Source: Luscinia megarhynchos (Eukaryota > Chordata > Aves > Passeriformes > Turdidae). Taken from it: a stretch of 64,000 nt of DNA. Location: positions 24,075,002-24,139,001 of the forward strand of contig CM067570.1 of the NCBI GenBank assembly GCA_034336665.1, written 5' to 3'. The stretch's first letter is position 1. The number at the start of each line of letters is the position of its first letter. A program made the translations under genes and the position numbers. Positions 1 through 48,553 of the stretch are shown here, in pieces. A model generated the notes under the pieces. That model did no database searches. It saw only the letters and a list, made by a program, of their open reading frames with translations, and had not been told where the DNA came from.

Positions 1-35883
<35,883 letters not shown>

Positions 35884-38800
35884 AGACAGAGGATAGAACA
35901 CTGCATCTCCTGCTGCAGGAGCTGTCAGGGCTTCCCAGATCTCCACCAGCCTCTGCGGCCCCATCCAGTATAACTGAATGAAGGATTATTGTAACAACCA
36001 CTCTTTTTGGTTTGGTTTGTTTTTTTTTCTTTTCTCCCTCATGATAAGACAATAGTGATTTGAGTTGCTTGAACAAATGGCTCTTCAGCTGCCAGCAGAG
36101 GCTATCCTGAGCTATCTGACTTTGAATTAAGCTGACCCATTCAGATGTAACAAACTTGTTGATTGGCTCATACTTCACTCGAATTCTGACTTCTGACAGG
36201 TCTTGAGATCTGTCTCAGGAATCCTGTGTGCCCTCACGGTACTACCGTTGGAAGCAGCTCCTGGTACTGGGGATGTCCTGGATGCTTGTGGTGAAGGTTA
36301 CTGGCCAGTGGGACATCCCTCCTGTTTCTACACTACACTCCTGTGCAGCTGGAAGAACAGTCATGTCCTAGCAAACACTGGGATTTCTACACAGAGACGT
36401 CCCTGTAACTGACTTCCAGATAGCTGGATGCATCTTTAGCATAAACACTTCTGCAGCTGCTCTGCACACGTAGGCTGACACAGGGCACACAGAGCCGGCT
36501 TTTTGTTCACTCACCTTTCAGTTTAGACAATTCAGATGGCTGCAGCCCAGAGGACCCCCACCCCCATTTCTCATCTTCTGAATGCCACATATTTGTTTTG
36601 TGTTCTGCACTGATGTAACTGTGCTCCTCTCCACAGCGAGCTCCTTGCCACGGTTGCTGCCAGTTCAAACAGAACTCACAGATGCCGTTGATGGTGAAGG
36701 CAAAACAAAGTTTACAGGTCCTCCTGGGGTCTGAGGATTAACTCTAGGGGGTGTGATCTAAGGTTCAAATCCACTCATGCCTGCTTGCACTAGAGAAACT
36801 TGCCCCCAACTTTAGTTTTATGCACAATATAATCTTAAAAATTCAATCAGGTATTGTAAATTGGCTATTTTGTACTTGATGACTAGATTTGCATATGTAC
36901 TGTGAGAGCCCTGTGCAGAGGCAGGACAAACGGCAATTGTCGTCTTCATGTCTGTTGCCAAAATCTCTTCAGAGGAAGCAAAAAGGGCTGTTGTGTGTAC
37001 TGGTTTCCCATGGAAATCCAAGCAGTAACTAGTAGTAGTCCTAGCTCTTTCCCTAGCCCTCTCCATTGTTAATTATAATAGATATTTTGAGCTGTACTGG
37101 TGGCTTGGGGTGGAGTAGTAATACCAAGTGAAGGCTCTGTAGCCCCTTGTGATGATACTTGGCTTTCTAATCTAGTCTCAGTTAAAAATTCTGCTGAGTG
37201 ATTGTACACAGCAGATCACTGTAAGTGATGGTTGTACTTATCTGCCCTTAGGAACATCTGAATGTTACCTTTGGGTAAATATCATGCATTAAGTAATTAA
37301 ATTTCCTGTTTAGTCTTCTTAGGCTGCAAATTGAGCTGATCCTGATTGTGAGAGCCTCCTGGGCAAGGGCATCTTCCTGGGCAACTTCAGACCTGTCACC
37401 TGGCCAAGTTCGAGCTGGTACCAAGGGTAGCTTGTCCAAGGTGAGACAGTGCTGCAGCTGGAGAGGCCGTGTTAAAGCAGAGCAGTGCACAGAGAGTGGG
37501 GCTGGCTGTGTGGTGGCATTGGCAGCAGTACAGGTAACTGACCCAGCCCCTTGCTTGGTAGGTAGTGCAGTACCAGTACGGAGGTGCAGGTTTGGTGCCA
37601 GCCTGGGCAGGGAGGTGCCATAGCTGCTCAGAGGGGAAGAATGAAGAAACAAATAGGTGTGTTTGTAGGCCATGGAGGAATGTGATCACCTGCTGTGAGC
37701 TTGTGGAACTCCTGTGACAGCGCACAAGAAACTGGTTTGGTTAAAGTCTGCAGGAAGGACAACTTTGAAGAAACTTGTGTGCAGATAGAACTCACTTTTC
37801 CCTTGCTAATCCACGTATAGTCTTCTTTCTGGAAGCTGACAGCATTATTTGGGATGAGTGCCAGAACAGATACCCTTTAAGCCTTTTACTCCCTGAAAAG
37901 TTTTCTTGCAGCAAGACTAAGAGAAGCAGCCATGTTCAGTTCCCTCGGCCCATCATTTCTGCAGAAGCAAGTCCAGAACCACTGGTTGTGCAGTCACGGA
38001 GTAACTGTTTAGTGTCATTGGGCAGGTCTAAGCTTTTGGCTCAGGGAGGTGGTGCTTGTAGCAAAGGTGATTCAACAGCAGCATTTACAAGCCTTTGGTG
38101 CTTACAGGGCAGCTGTGTTTTCCAGGAATATCAGAGCTTTCCTGGCTTCTCCTGCCTTAGGAAATGTTTGTGGCAAAAACTGAGCCCACAAGTGCTGGCA
38201 TTGTTAGGGCAGCGTAATAAGCTCCTAAGTGAGAGCTGAACCTCTGCCTGTGCACAAGCTGCAGCTGGTAGGTCACACTTTAGTGAAACATGTCTTAACC
38301 CAGTCTGAGCAAGAGCTTGTGCTTGAACACTTCTGGCAGGTGGGTGGGGTGGTGTGTACTCCCACTGTGTGTGATACTTAATCTTCAATAAGCTGGTTTT
38401 TCATCTTGCGAGTTTTCTGTGTTGTGAGAGCAGTGTGAGATGAACACTTGCCAGAGCTCAGCACAGAAGATGAGGTTGCAAAACCCTGAAAGTGGGATGT
38501 ATGACAGCTCCTGAAGAACTGGCTTTGGTCTGATGTGCCAGAGATTAGTTTGGTCTCTGCTGATAGTACATGGAATTGTTTATCCTGCAAGAACTGCTGT
38601 GGATGGAATTTCTGGGTCACCTCCTGCTGGTTTTATGCTTTATTATGCAGTACTAATGTAAAGAAATTTGTTGAGTTATATGCATATTTTTATTTTGTAC
38701 AGATTTTAATTCTGTTGCTTGTTTGGGGATGATGTGATGTAATGGTCATAGACCAGGCCAAGGTAAACAGGCTTTGTATATTAATGTTACATAGATTGCA

Positions 38801-41795
38801 TGCTAGTAAAGTCAGTGAGGGTTGTGTTTCCAGTTTTGTCCCTTGTACTTCTCCTTGTCCAAAACCTTCTCTTCCCCACCCCTTTTTAATTTACAGGTTT
38901 ACTTTAAAAGGGGGTGGCAGATGGGGGGGTGGGGGAGAAACACCTCAGTATTTTAAATAAGATGCACAACATCTCTTCACTGCTGAGTTTCGCTGCCACA
39001 GCTCATGGTGTTCTACATCACAGGCTGTTGAAGCAGGAGTGTGTATGCATGAGAGGTGGGGGAAGGAGACACTCCAGCATAGCCCAAAGAGTGCTGAATG
39101 GCCAAAATGTTTATGTTTCTCCCTTTGTGAGAACTGCCTTAGCCCAGCCAGCTGTTTTCATTGTGCACAGAAATTGTTCAGCATCTTCTAGCGGTGTATT
39201 TTGCCTTGGTTTGCTGTGTATCAAGGGTTTTTTCCTTCCTCTTGGTGCCAGGGACAAAGCTATTAACTACAGCCTCTGTCACATGCCTGCATGAGAGGAG
39301 GTCTGGCTGAGTCTGTCCATATCTAGTGCTGAAGCAGGGTCATTTTGGTGTCTTCATACCAGCTAAGGAGAGAGAGCTGAGGGTACATGTGTCTCACCCG
39401 TTCTTTCCCCGCCTTTTCCCCCCAGCTGGTGCAGCAGAGGGCTGAGAGGGGCAGGAGAGGCAACCAGCAAATTCTGTGCCTGAGGGTGTGTCCATGTGCA
39501 CTGGCTGGAGTAGGCACCAGGGAGCTGAAGCAGTGCTGGATCACTCACTGGTCTGACTGGTTAGACACAGACACGCACTGAGGCACTGAAGAGCCACTGC
39601 TCTCACTGGAGAACAAGAGCTGTGGCTTGGCCCTGAGGTAGATGGCAGAGCTTGGTGTGTGTTACCAGGAGGCTGACCATGTTCCTGGAATTCAGCTCGC
39701 AGATAGTTGAGCTGGATGTCATGAAAGTGTCTGGAGATGTCTGTGGGTGTGAACCACAGGTCCACACAGGTCCTGGTGGGTGGCTTACCTATGGGTGCCA
39801 GAAAGCTTAGACCCAGCTAGTTCTTGCTAGAGCAGTTTCTTCTCCTTTCACAGCTGCTGGGCATTTTCTTTTCTTGCTGCTGAGGGTTCTTGGTGACAGC
39901 CAAAGTTGATAGTGGCAGTAAAGCAGCTTCTGAAACGTGCCACTTTTACCTGGGGTATTTCAGTTGAGGATGAAAGCAAGGAAGCATCAGGACTGGAGGA
40001 GCCTTTTCTAGCAGAGGGTGTGTGGGCTGCCTGCCTGCTGTGGATGTGCACATTGTTGACTAGAGGTGGAAGAGGACTGTGCACTGATAATGTTGCACTT
40101 CTGTGGTGTCTCCCACCTGTGCTTGATGGTGACTTAATGCTGTGCTCTTCCTAGCAACTTCCACCACTTCCTGGCAGATGCTGTGGATGCGCCTCTCTGC
40201 TGGAAACGAGCTTGCTTTTTCATTTAGTCACATCTCTGGGCTCCAGGCATAGAGCAAAACTTCCACATTTTCCTTTCTGGAAAAGATGGAACTTTATGTG
40301 GTTTAGTAAACTGGGAGCATTTATAGAGCTCTCCTCCTAGAGGTGCAACAGGACACTTTGTAAAAAAGGGGACAGCTGTATTGTCTGCAGGCTCTTTTTG
40401 GAAGCTGCTGTTGAAAAGACCATAGTGCTGTGGCTTTACTAGGAGTAGTAGTTGCATTCAGGGTAGTCTCGATTCAGAGTATCGGGAGGCACTGGTGAAG
40501 CGCTGCAGCATTTCAGGCAGCATTACAAACCCCATGCAGAGACTTCAGTACCTATGTGGCAGCTGTGGCAGTGGAAAACATAACAGCACTGTTGCGTTCA
40601 CTAAGGCAAGTATTTATAACACTAACTTCTAGGGAAAGTGGTGGTGGAAGCTGAGTGCCAGCAGGATCATGGGCTACAGCTTCTGGGGTGCCAGTTACGA
40701 GAATTTACTGTGCTTACAGGTGTATTCACCTTCCCCAGCTTCTGGCATCTCCCAGTGTTTGGCACGGCTGCATTTTGTAGATAAAATGGTTATTACACAG
40801 AGGTCAGAACAGTACAAGAAGGGAACAATGTGTGGTTTGTTTTGCGGATTTTCCCCTGCAGTAGCTGAAGTCAATATGTAGTAACAGCCCTATTTACCTA
40901 CTTCTGAAGTTCAAGCATAGTGGGATCTGCACCTCGTGTCCATGGAGATATGCTAAAAGCTTGGTGCAGCCAAGGTTTGACAAGTGCTGTTAAGAGTAAT
41001 TCACAGATTGTGGTGTTCTGCTACTTTCATTTGAAAAAACCCCACCCATGTGTTTTGTGTAATCTCCAGCCCATGCAGGAAGAGGTTTGGGGGTTTTTTT
41101 GGTACTCTAAATATACTAATTTTATTAGCACCTGTGCTTATTACAAGACAGTGATGGCAGCAGCTGCCTGCTGTCCAGAGGTAAGCCTACACCAAGGAAG
41201 CTGCTGAACACTGACATGGGGACCCTGCTGAAATGGGTGCAGTACATTTGTTACAGTTTCATTTTACACCTCAGAAGAATCCTACCACTATTAAATAATA
41301 GGAAGAGCTATGTACAAATTTATTTCCATTACAGCGCCTCGGTAAGTGCTGACATGTCCGAGATTTTTTTTGTAAAGAACAAGTGCTTCTTTTCACATTT
41401 GAAAAAGTGTCTTTTGCAACTTGCATGGACAAGTAGTTTCTATGAATTCTCTGGAGATGTCAGTGTCTAACATGGATTTTGTCCATGCACTTTTTTCTGA
41501 AAGCAGATTACCCCCCCTTTGGTTTGCAGCTGGAGCAGCACTCTGTGCTTTTGCTTTTGGCACTGCTGCTGCAGTGGATGGATGCAGAGCCCACTGTAAA
41601 TGACCAAGCCCGCAGGACTCTGGGGAGCTGTATGCCGCCAGTAACGTTTTAGTGTGTGTGCCATTTGAACCACCTTCCAGTGAGTGCAAAACCCAATTTT
41701 TAAATTTTTTTAATTGTACTTGGAATTAACTGTTGCTGTGTACTAAACCCTCTTGTTATGAGCCCTAAATAAAAAGAACAAAGCACACTTCATGT
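35884..41795 (+). other. ABI2: ABI2 3' UTR (predicted, about 5.9 kb)
   Basis: No splice-supported coding sequence follows the stop on this strand. The first AATAAA downstream is at 41768, followed by a GT-rich stretch, so the 3' UTR probably spans this whole interval. Near variants (AATAAG, AATAAT) occur at about 38380, 38955 and 41295 and could give shorter forms. G+C is higher than in the introns. Many short frames on both strands have no recognisable homology and should not be called genes. Confidence 0.7.
41768..41773 (+). terminator. ABI2: Poly(A) signal AATAAA for ABI2
   Basis: CCCTAAATAAAAAG contains the canonical hexamer, followed 20-45 bases later by a GT-rich element (catgtgttctgtgagcgtg). 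I saw no other AATAAA between the stop codon and here. Confidence 0.75.
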
Positions 41796-41799
41796 GTTC

Positions 41800-42445
41800 T
41801 GTGAGCGTGCCACAGAGTGTCACATTTCTTGTCTTTGACTACAGACTTCCAATGCACTAGGGCCAGGGATCGTGGCCTGTACATGCAAGAGCCCTGTCCC
41901 TGAGATCTCTGACATAGCACTTCCCACAGCAAAGGTACAAACCTTGGCATCCAGCCTGCTGCCTTCAGCAGCTCCTCAATCTCTGTGGGACTCTCCCTTT
42001 CCTTCATTTTCTAATGTAATCCTCAAATCTCTGCTGCTGAGGCTGCTGGGTGAGGCTGAGAGCATTTCCCAGCCGTGTTCCTACAGCCCCATAGTGGGGC
42101 CACAGCAGCACTTAGCAGCCAGGAGCTGCTCTGTGTGAGCAGAGCTGGACAGGACCCTGGCAGGCCCGTGAGCAAGGAGCAGATGGAAAAGGTGAGCCTT
42201 CACACGGGGTCCTCTTTACACCTGTAAGTGGTGTGCAGCACAGGGCTGGTACAGGCAGCTCTGACCCAGAGGAAATAACTGTACAAAGGAGTAACAGCAG
42301 TTCCACTGCAGTGAGCACAGAAAAGGCACATACAGCTGTTGGCCAACAGCTACCTGACCCCAACCAAGAGGAACCACTGATGACCTGAAAACACAGTGTG
42401 GGTTCTGGGCTCATGAAAATGGAAAACTGCAAGACAGAGGATTAA
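41800..42445. other. Apparent intergenic gap between convergent 3' ends
   Basis: About 0.65 kb separates the predicted cleavage sites of ABI2 and RAPH1. I see no gene, repeat family or strong motif here. Any read-through would overlap the neighbour's transcript in antisense. Confidence 0.6.
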
Positions 42446-42469
42446 AACAGTATTAAATTTAACTACATC

Positions 42470-42475
42470 TTTATT
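42470..42475 (-). terminator. RAPH1: Distal poly(A) signal of RAPH1
   Basis: TTTATT on + is AATAAA on the - strand. U-rich sequence follows in the sense direction (GTTTTAATCCTCTGTCTTG). It is the most distal hexamer before ABI2's 3' end. Confidence 0.65.
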
Positions 42476-43984
42476 GAATTGTGCATATTCCATTGTATAA
42501 TGATCTATATTGGGTACTCTATAATGTAGTATTTCTTTTGTCCTCTCTCATGCTTAAAAAAGTATATTTATACATATATTTATATATATTTATAATATGG
42601 CAAAGCTCCCCCCAACCTGAAGTTATCAGTCTAAAAGAGCTTTGTTTTTTTTTTTTTCTTTTTGGAAAGGGAAGAAGAGGGGAGGCAATCCCACTGAAAG
42701 ATAAAATGTGCAATTTTCTTTTTAAAGCAGTAAACATGAATGTATTTACAGCACTCAGCACAATTTTGCTGCACAGACAAATCATCATTGCAATGACACT
42801 TCTTACACTTGCATCTCCAGTATTATACAGAATATTCCCAGTGACTGGTAACAATTAGTGTAAGCCATAAACAAGACTGCTGCTTCGGTTCATTTCTGGT
42901 CCATTGCAGTCCACTAGGAGGCCTAAGATTCCCAATTAAAACTTCTGACAAAATAGTCTGTTTTTCTTTTAGAAGTGCAAGCTCTTGTGCTGCACCAGAT
43001 CAGCCAGCAGGGTGTCTTGGGCACGGCTTTGTTTGCTCAACTGTCCTTTGCAAGTGTGAACCCAGTTCCCAGTGTTGGTTAAAGGCAAAGGACACACAAC
43101 ATCTTAAGAGTGGCACCCTGTTCTCTCACCAGACATGTGCTAGAGATCAGCAGTATGAGACCCCTGGCAACAAGAGACTGGTGTACACACATCTGCCTAC
43201 CTGGAATTTAGCTCAGAATGCATCTTTGGCATCTTGGGAAAGCTGGAATTATTTTCCACTGTAGCAAAAGGTTGAATTCCAAAATCTAAAAGACAAATCT
43301 CCTGAAAGACAAGTTGCCTTCAAGCATTTCAATAAGGTGGGTAGTGTCCACAATCTGTTACTGAAGGTCCTTCTCACTCATTTTTACAGCACTAGTTCCT
43401 GTTCCTCCTGATCTACCTTCTCCAACTCCCCTTTGCCCAAGATCCATCTGCTGAGCAGAGCTCACTGAGTGAGTCCCTGCCCCACTGAGTGCCTCAGAGC
43501 ACCAAATGATCAGTACCCAAGTTACTACTTTCCCTGTGGTTGGTTAGTAGCAATTCAAGTAATTTACATGGTGCTGGATAAGCATGTGTTTATCATCTCA
43601 TTTGCAGTTTAGTGTCTTAAACTTCTCAAAACTAGACCAAGCCTGTGTCACAGTATTAGTGAGTGCTGCCCCCTGCAACAAAACCCTGGTTTGGTCAGTC
43701 TTCATGGACCTTTAATTGAAGGAAAAAAAATTAAGAAAGGAAAATTACTCAACTTAGACAAACTCAGAATTCCAAAATAAAGCTTAAAACTCCACCATCA
43801 TGTGGCAAAAAATATCCAAGAGAAACTATCCCTTGTAGTGCTAAATGCTCCCTGGGTTGGAGTCTGCCCCAGAAGTGCAAGGAAATGAATGCAGAGCTCA
43901 ACACCAGCTACCACAACTGGGCCCCAAAGCAGTAAGACTCACCTGCAGCTGAGGAGCACTGTGTGACTGAATATGTAATCTATA

Positions 43985-44034
43985 CCTTAACAATGCTAAA
44001 AAGGCAAAAAAACAAAACAAAACCAAAAAAAAAA
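43985..44034. repeat. A-rich low-complexity tract
   Basis: Repeated AAAAC/AAAACC units end in a run of A and CCCC inside the RAPH1 3' UTR. It could be the tail of an old retroposon, but no body is recognisable. Confidence 0.6.
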
Positions 44035-47000
44035 CCCCAGCAACCAGCTAAACTCCATGTTCTGGCTGCATCCTCACTACCTTCTGCTAGGAATTCATAC
44101 TGCTTTTCTGGAGCGCAACTGATTCTAACATGACACTAGTTGAAGTAGTACTCATTTTAGGACCCACTTATAATCTTATTTTAAATAAGAAACAAATTTA
44201 CCTGTGATGGTACCACTGTAGCAAAAGAATTTGGTTCTATGCTGTTTTCTGTCAAAAGCAGAAAATTTCTCTCTTTGACCTTCTGCTGTTGAAATCGCAC
44301 TTTTGGTTCCTTAAACTGTGGGAAAAAAATTTTAACTGAGAGGAAGACTGGCCACACTTTATCTCTGAGCTGATACGATTTATCTGGTTGCCTAAGGGCA
44401 CAGAAAGAAGGAATTAGAAAACCTTTAAATGTGCAAGCCCAGAACAGTAAATGTTAAAATGCACTTGTTGAAAAAACTGCTTCCTCTCCCCTCAGACCTG
44501 AAACCAAATAATCCAGGTACCTGCACTTTGTTTCCCTGATGTGTCACTCACTGTTGCCCTGCAGACAACTGCAGAGTAAGCTCAGGAGAGGAGCTCTTTG
44601 GCTTTGAGGTCATCACCAAGTCAGAGCAGTCAGTGGTGGTTTGCCGCAGGAGGAAACCACTGTGCAGGGTGAAGCAGGAAACTTCCTCTTCCATAGAAAA
44701 GAAGAGAATGACTTAGACACTTGTGCCTACCATCCTCTCTCAGCTACAGGTGTTAAAAAACTAAACAGGATCCCTAGCATAGCCACCTGAAACATGTTAG
44801 CTACGGTTTGTTTAGAACCTGTGGTTTTTTTGGTTTTAAAAATAAATTCTCATCTCAGCTTAGTGCTGCAAGAAGAGGCTAGTTTTCCCTTTCAAATCAA
44901 CTCCCCAACACCCGAATTGTGATGTGTCTGAGAATAGCTCCCTGCTTTCTACACCTTGGCTGCAGGCACAAACGCCCAGCTGAACAGGGCTCTGGTGCTC
45001 TGAGGTGGATGCCACGCTGCATAGCAGAGGGGCAATGAAGACTAAATGTGGAAAAGACTAACAAACACAGCTGGGCCCTCTCAGCCGCCCTTGCAGCAGC
45101 AGGGCTCCCCTGACACCCACCTTAACAAGTGCCCAGCCTGCCCTCTGCCTCACGTAACGCAACTCCAGCCGTACACTCTGCTTATGTTGGGATCAAAGCA
45201 CTTCTGTGTCTGGAGTATGAACACTCAGCCTTCACATGCCCATTTTAACACTGCCAAAAGTATTACTGCCCATGTTTGTAGCAGGAAGCCTCTTCTGCTA
45301 CACTCCCAGAAGCATTACTGCTTCTTCTATTTGTAGCAGGAAGCACACCTTCCTGGGTGCCTGAAATCCAGCCCCTAAATTTTCTGATTTAATAAATATT
45401 ATGGTGCAATTATGAGATGACTGCACATGGGGAAAAAATAACTTACTTGCAAAATAAGGTGTAAACATTTACTGTCACAAAAGCAGTAAATATACTAGAA
45501 AAGCAAGTCACAATGGGGAGTATCTCATAACCTGAAAAGGCAACCAGGTTATCTGAACCACACTCTAGCCAAATTTCCATGCTCAGCTGAGAGAAAGCAA
45601 GCACTGGATCACTACTACCTTAGGAAGGAAACTGTAACTAGAAGGAATACAGGGTGCCACCTTTGCTGACATTCATTCTTTTTGCTGCGGACTTAGGAGT
45701 TACACAGCTGTCTCCCAGCAAGCTGTAGACAGCCTGCAGTAGTAAGCATGGATTAATTGCCTAGGGAGAGGTACTGGGGAAATGAATGTGGGCACAGGAA
45801 AATGAGAACAAAGCTCAAATGCCTCTGAAGAAATTGCACTCAAAACACCGATGTGCCGAGTCCAAAGCCCAGAGGTACCCGCACAGAATGAACTAAAGCA
45901 GAAGGGCTGGAGCCGACACACACCAGTGAGGCTGTCTTGCGGAAAGAAAAGCAGGTGGGGCAAGCAGAATGCCCAGACTGCTCTCAGCTGGGAGCGCACG
46001 TGCATCAGCCCAGGTGCGCCTTGCCAGGAGTAGAGAATGTGCCCCCTTACCCGTCATGGCTAAGGGCCCAGCAGTTACGGCTGCAGCCAGCACCTTTTGC
46101 CCACTGGTGTGTCTGAGCCCCAGGAGACAAAGCAGCAAGAGGACCAATGGTGAAAATTACAGCACCCATGAACTGCAGTATAGCTTAGCAACCCTCCTGT
46201 GAAGGTAGCCACCAGCTACACTGAGCACGCTTAAAATCAACAATGCAAATGCTTTTAAGGACACTTTGTAAGCACAAAAATAGTAGAAACAAAACTCGGT
46301 GAACAATTTGAAAGATACAAAAAAGTGCCTTTCCATAGCAGTGCTTTAAAAATGCACACAATGGTATATACTCTTATTGCTCAAAAAATCTAGTCTGAAA
46401 TATTAAAACAATTTCCAGAGGTGCTGAAACAGATTTAAAAAAAAATCATATGAAACAGGTCGGCAGAGACAGCACCACTAATTTTTCTCTTTTTATGATG
46501 CACCTATTTATAGATGTGTAATTTTCTCAAATTAGCAAAACTTTTTTCCTATTCATAAAATATTCACAAAGACATTTATTTCATTATTTGGATTAAAAAA
46601 AAACCTTTATAAAAAAAAGGAATGGGGGACACTGTCACAATATTTCTCAAATCTATAATCCTGAATTACTCTAATGAGGGATTAATGTATATTGATTTTA
46701 CACATGTGAGGATACTGCCAGGTCAAGCTGCTGTCTTTGTTTCATTCTTATGGAAAAATAAAGCATCTAAAGATTGCTTTTGGAGAAGAAGTATGCAAAC
46801 AGTGAAATCATTTGCCCTGTGAGCCTACTGACAGTAACCCCATGGTGACAAGGAAAGCTGTAACAGCTGAAGATGGGATAGTTACAGTCCAAGTGTTTTA
46901 CTTGTTTCACAAAGGCTGTGTCCCACCACCCTGCAAGAAACGTGCAATGATACATAAGACCACTTACACTACCTTATCACAAGGTCTGAATATGTGGGTA

Positions 47001-47997
47001 AGACTGTACAATCAAGCTACTGAAGTAGCTACTGAAGAAAAAGGACTGTCATATTTGATCTGGTGACCAATTATAAATCAGTGACTAGCAAAAAACCAAG
47101 CAAATCAGTATTTTCTACTCATATGGGCCCTTAAATGAAATTCCTGGCAAATGTTATTGCCTCTTAAAGGTTGTTTTATTTCCAGTCTTCTTCCTTGACT
47201 GCTAGAAGTGCAACTTTGTAATAAACAGGTTAATGCACTGGTCACAGTCTCTGGCGGCTCAAAGAAAAGAGAGAGAATTCCTTACTCTGCTTGTCCTGAA
47301 GTTGCTACTCCCTTCTCTTTCCAGAAGGGAATGTTTCCTGACAATCTCTAATCAATTACATACAATACTTTCTTTACACATTTCCAGATGCAGACATTTT
47401 TGTGAAGCTGCTACATCTTAGCAGCACAGACCAGGTGAGACTGGACGCTGTGCATGCCTGTGTGAGCACACAGTGCTTTCTACAGAAACCTACCTGTTCA
47501 TTCAGGGTAAGAGTTACACGGACAGCTCACAATCGGCGTGGGTCAGCCTTGGGGGTTGGCAGGATTTTTGATTGCAGGAGTCCTGGCAGCTTTCAGAAGG
47601 GGTTAACACAAATATATTCATCTTGAGCCACAGAAACAAATGATTGAGCCTACTATCAGTTAGAATGCATAATGGTTTGGAATAATATATATTTATCCTA
47701 CTTAACTGCATGGACAAATTAGTTTGAAATAATTTGTATCAGTGTATATTTTTAAACTATTTGAAAGGAGGGGGAGGCTCTTTATAGTATAAATATATTT
47801 CACTCCAGCCCACTATATATAAAATCTATTTCTTTCCTCTGAACATACTCATTTTCAGTAGTATTATGACCAGAATGTTTTGGTATGTTGCATCTGTACT
47901 TTTCAATTAATGGACAATGTACAGTTACCAGACGAACACCTAAGCTTTGCAGAATTTACCCACCACAAACTGCTGAGAAGTTTGTGGGTTTGGGTTT

Positions 47998-48003
47998 TTT
48001 ATT
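47998..48003 (-). terminator. RAPH1: Proximal poly(A) signal candidate of RAPH1
   Basis: An AATAAA hexamer lies on the - strand about 550 bases after the stop codon. It would give a short 3' UTR. Use is unproven. Confidence 0.4.
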
Positions 48004-48553
48004 TCCTTTCTTTAAAGTGCCCCCTACATCTCCATCTTTATGGTAAGATTTGACCAGTTAGAGTCTGATTCCAGATAATATACTGACTGAAACAATAAAT
48101 ACGGTTCTACAAAAACATTCTGGTTATCTTCTAGAATTGCGATGAAATATATCACAATATATTATATACCTACACTTATAATACATGCACAAACATGTCT
48201 CACGTGGACAGACACTACAAAAAAATTATCTCCCTCCCCCTCCCCTAAATGCAGAAAAAGTAAGAAAATGGGGGTTTGGTCCAATCCATAAGACGGGTAA
48301 AAGAAACTGAAAGAATGAAGCCATCACCTCTGTACCCACTTTTCCCAATTAAGTATCAACACCCCCAAGCCCCCAACTTTTCTAACCTAGCCATGAAAGG
48401 GGAATGTCTTTACATGTAGCCATAGCTGCAGTTGGAGATCACCTCTTTTGATGGGGCTATACATCCCCACATCCTCTCCATGTGCACAAGGTCAGGGGCT
48501 GGCCGATCACAGAGCAGCCCACAAGTTTGGAGAGCGCTGGCCCCGGAGACTGA

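Larger units (their letters stand above)
42450..48553 (-). other. RAPH1: RAPH1 3' UTR (predicted, about 6.1 kb)
   Basis: This is sequence downstream of the RAPH1 stop on the - strand. AATAAA hexamers (TTTATT on +) occur at 47998, 47175, 46575 and 42470, allowing several 3' UTR lengths. The distal part includes AU-rich blocks (42555-42600) and one TGTAAATA Pumilio-type site at 42743-42750. There is no coding sequence I can support. Poly-A/poly-T-like tracts lie at 42640-42660 and 43985-44030. Confidence 0.7.

Noticed and set aside
37248..38239. Several 90-150 codon frames on both strands downstream of the ABI2 stop
   Set aside because: They lie in the predicted 3' UTR, have no recognisable domains and show random-looking composition.
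38640..38720. Possible earlier ABI2 poly(A) site in an AT-rich patch
   Set aside because: No AATAAA or ATTAAA hexamer is present at a proper distance; kept only as a weak possibility.
45700..46202. Overlapping frames of 60-100 codons on both strands in the RAPH1 3' UTR
   Set aside because: Moderate G+C keeps frames open by chance; no homology, start context or splice evidence.
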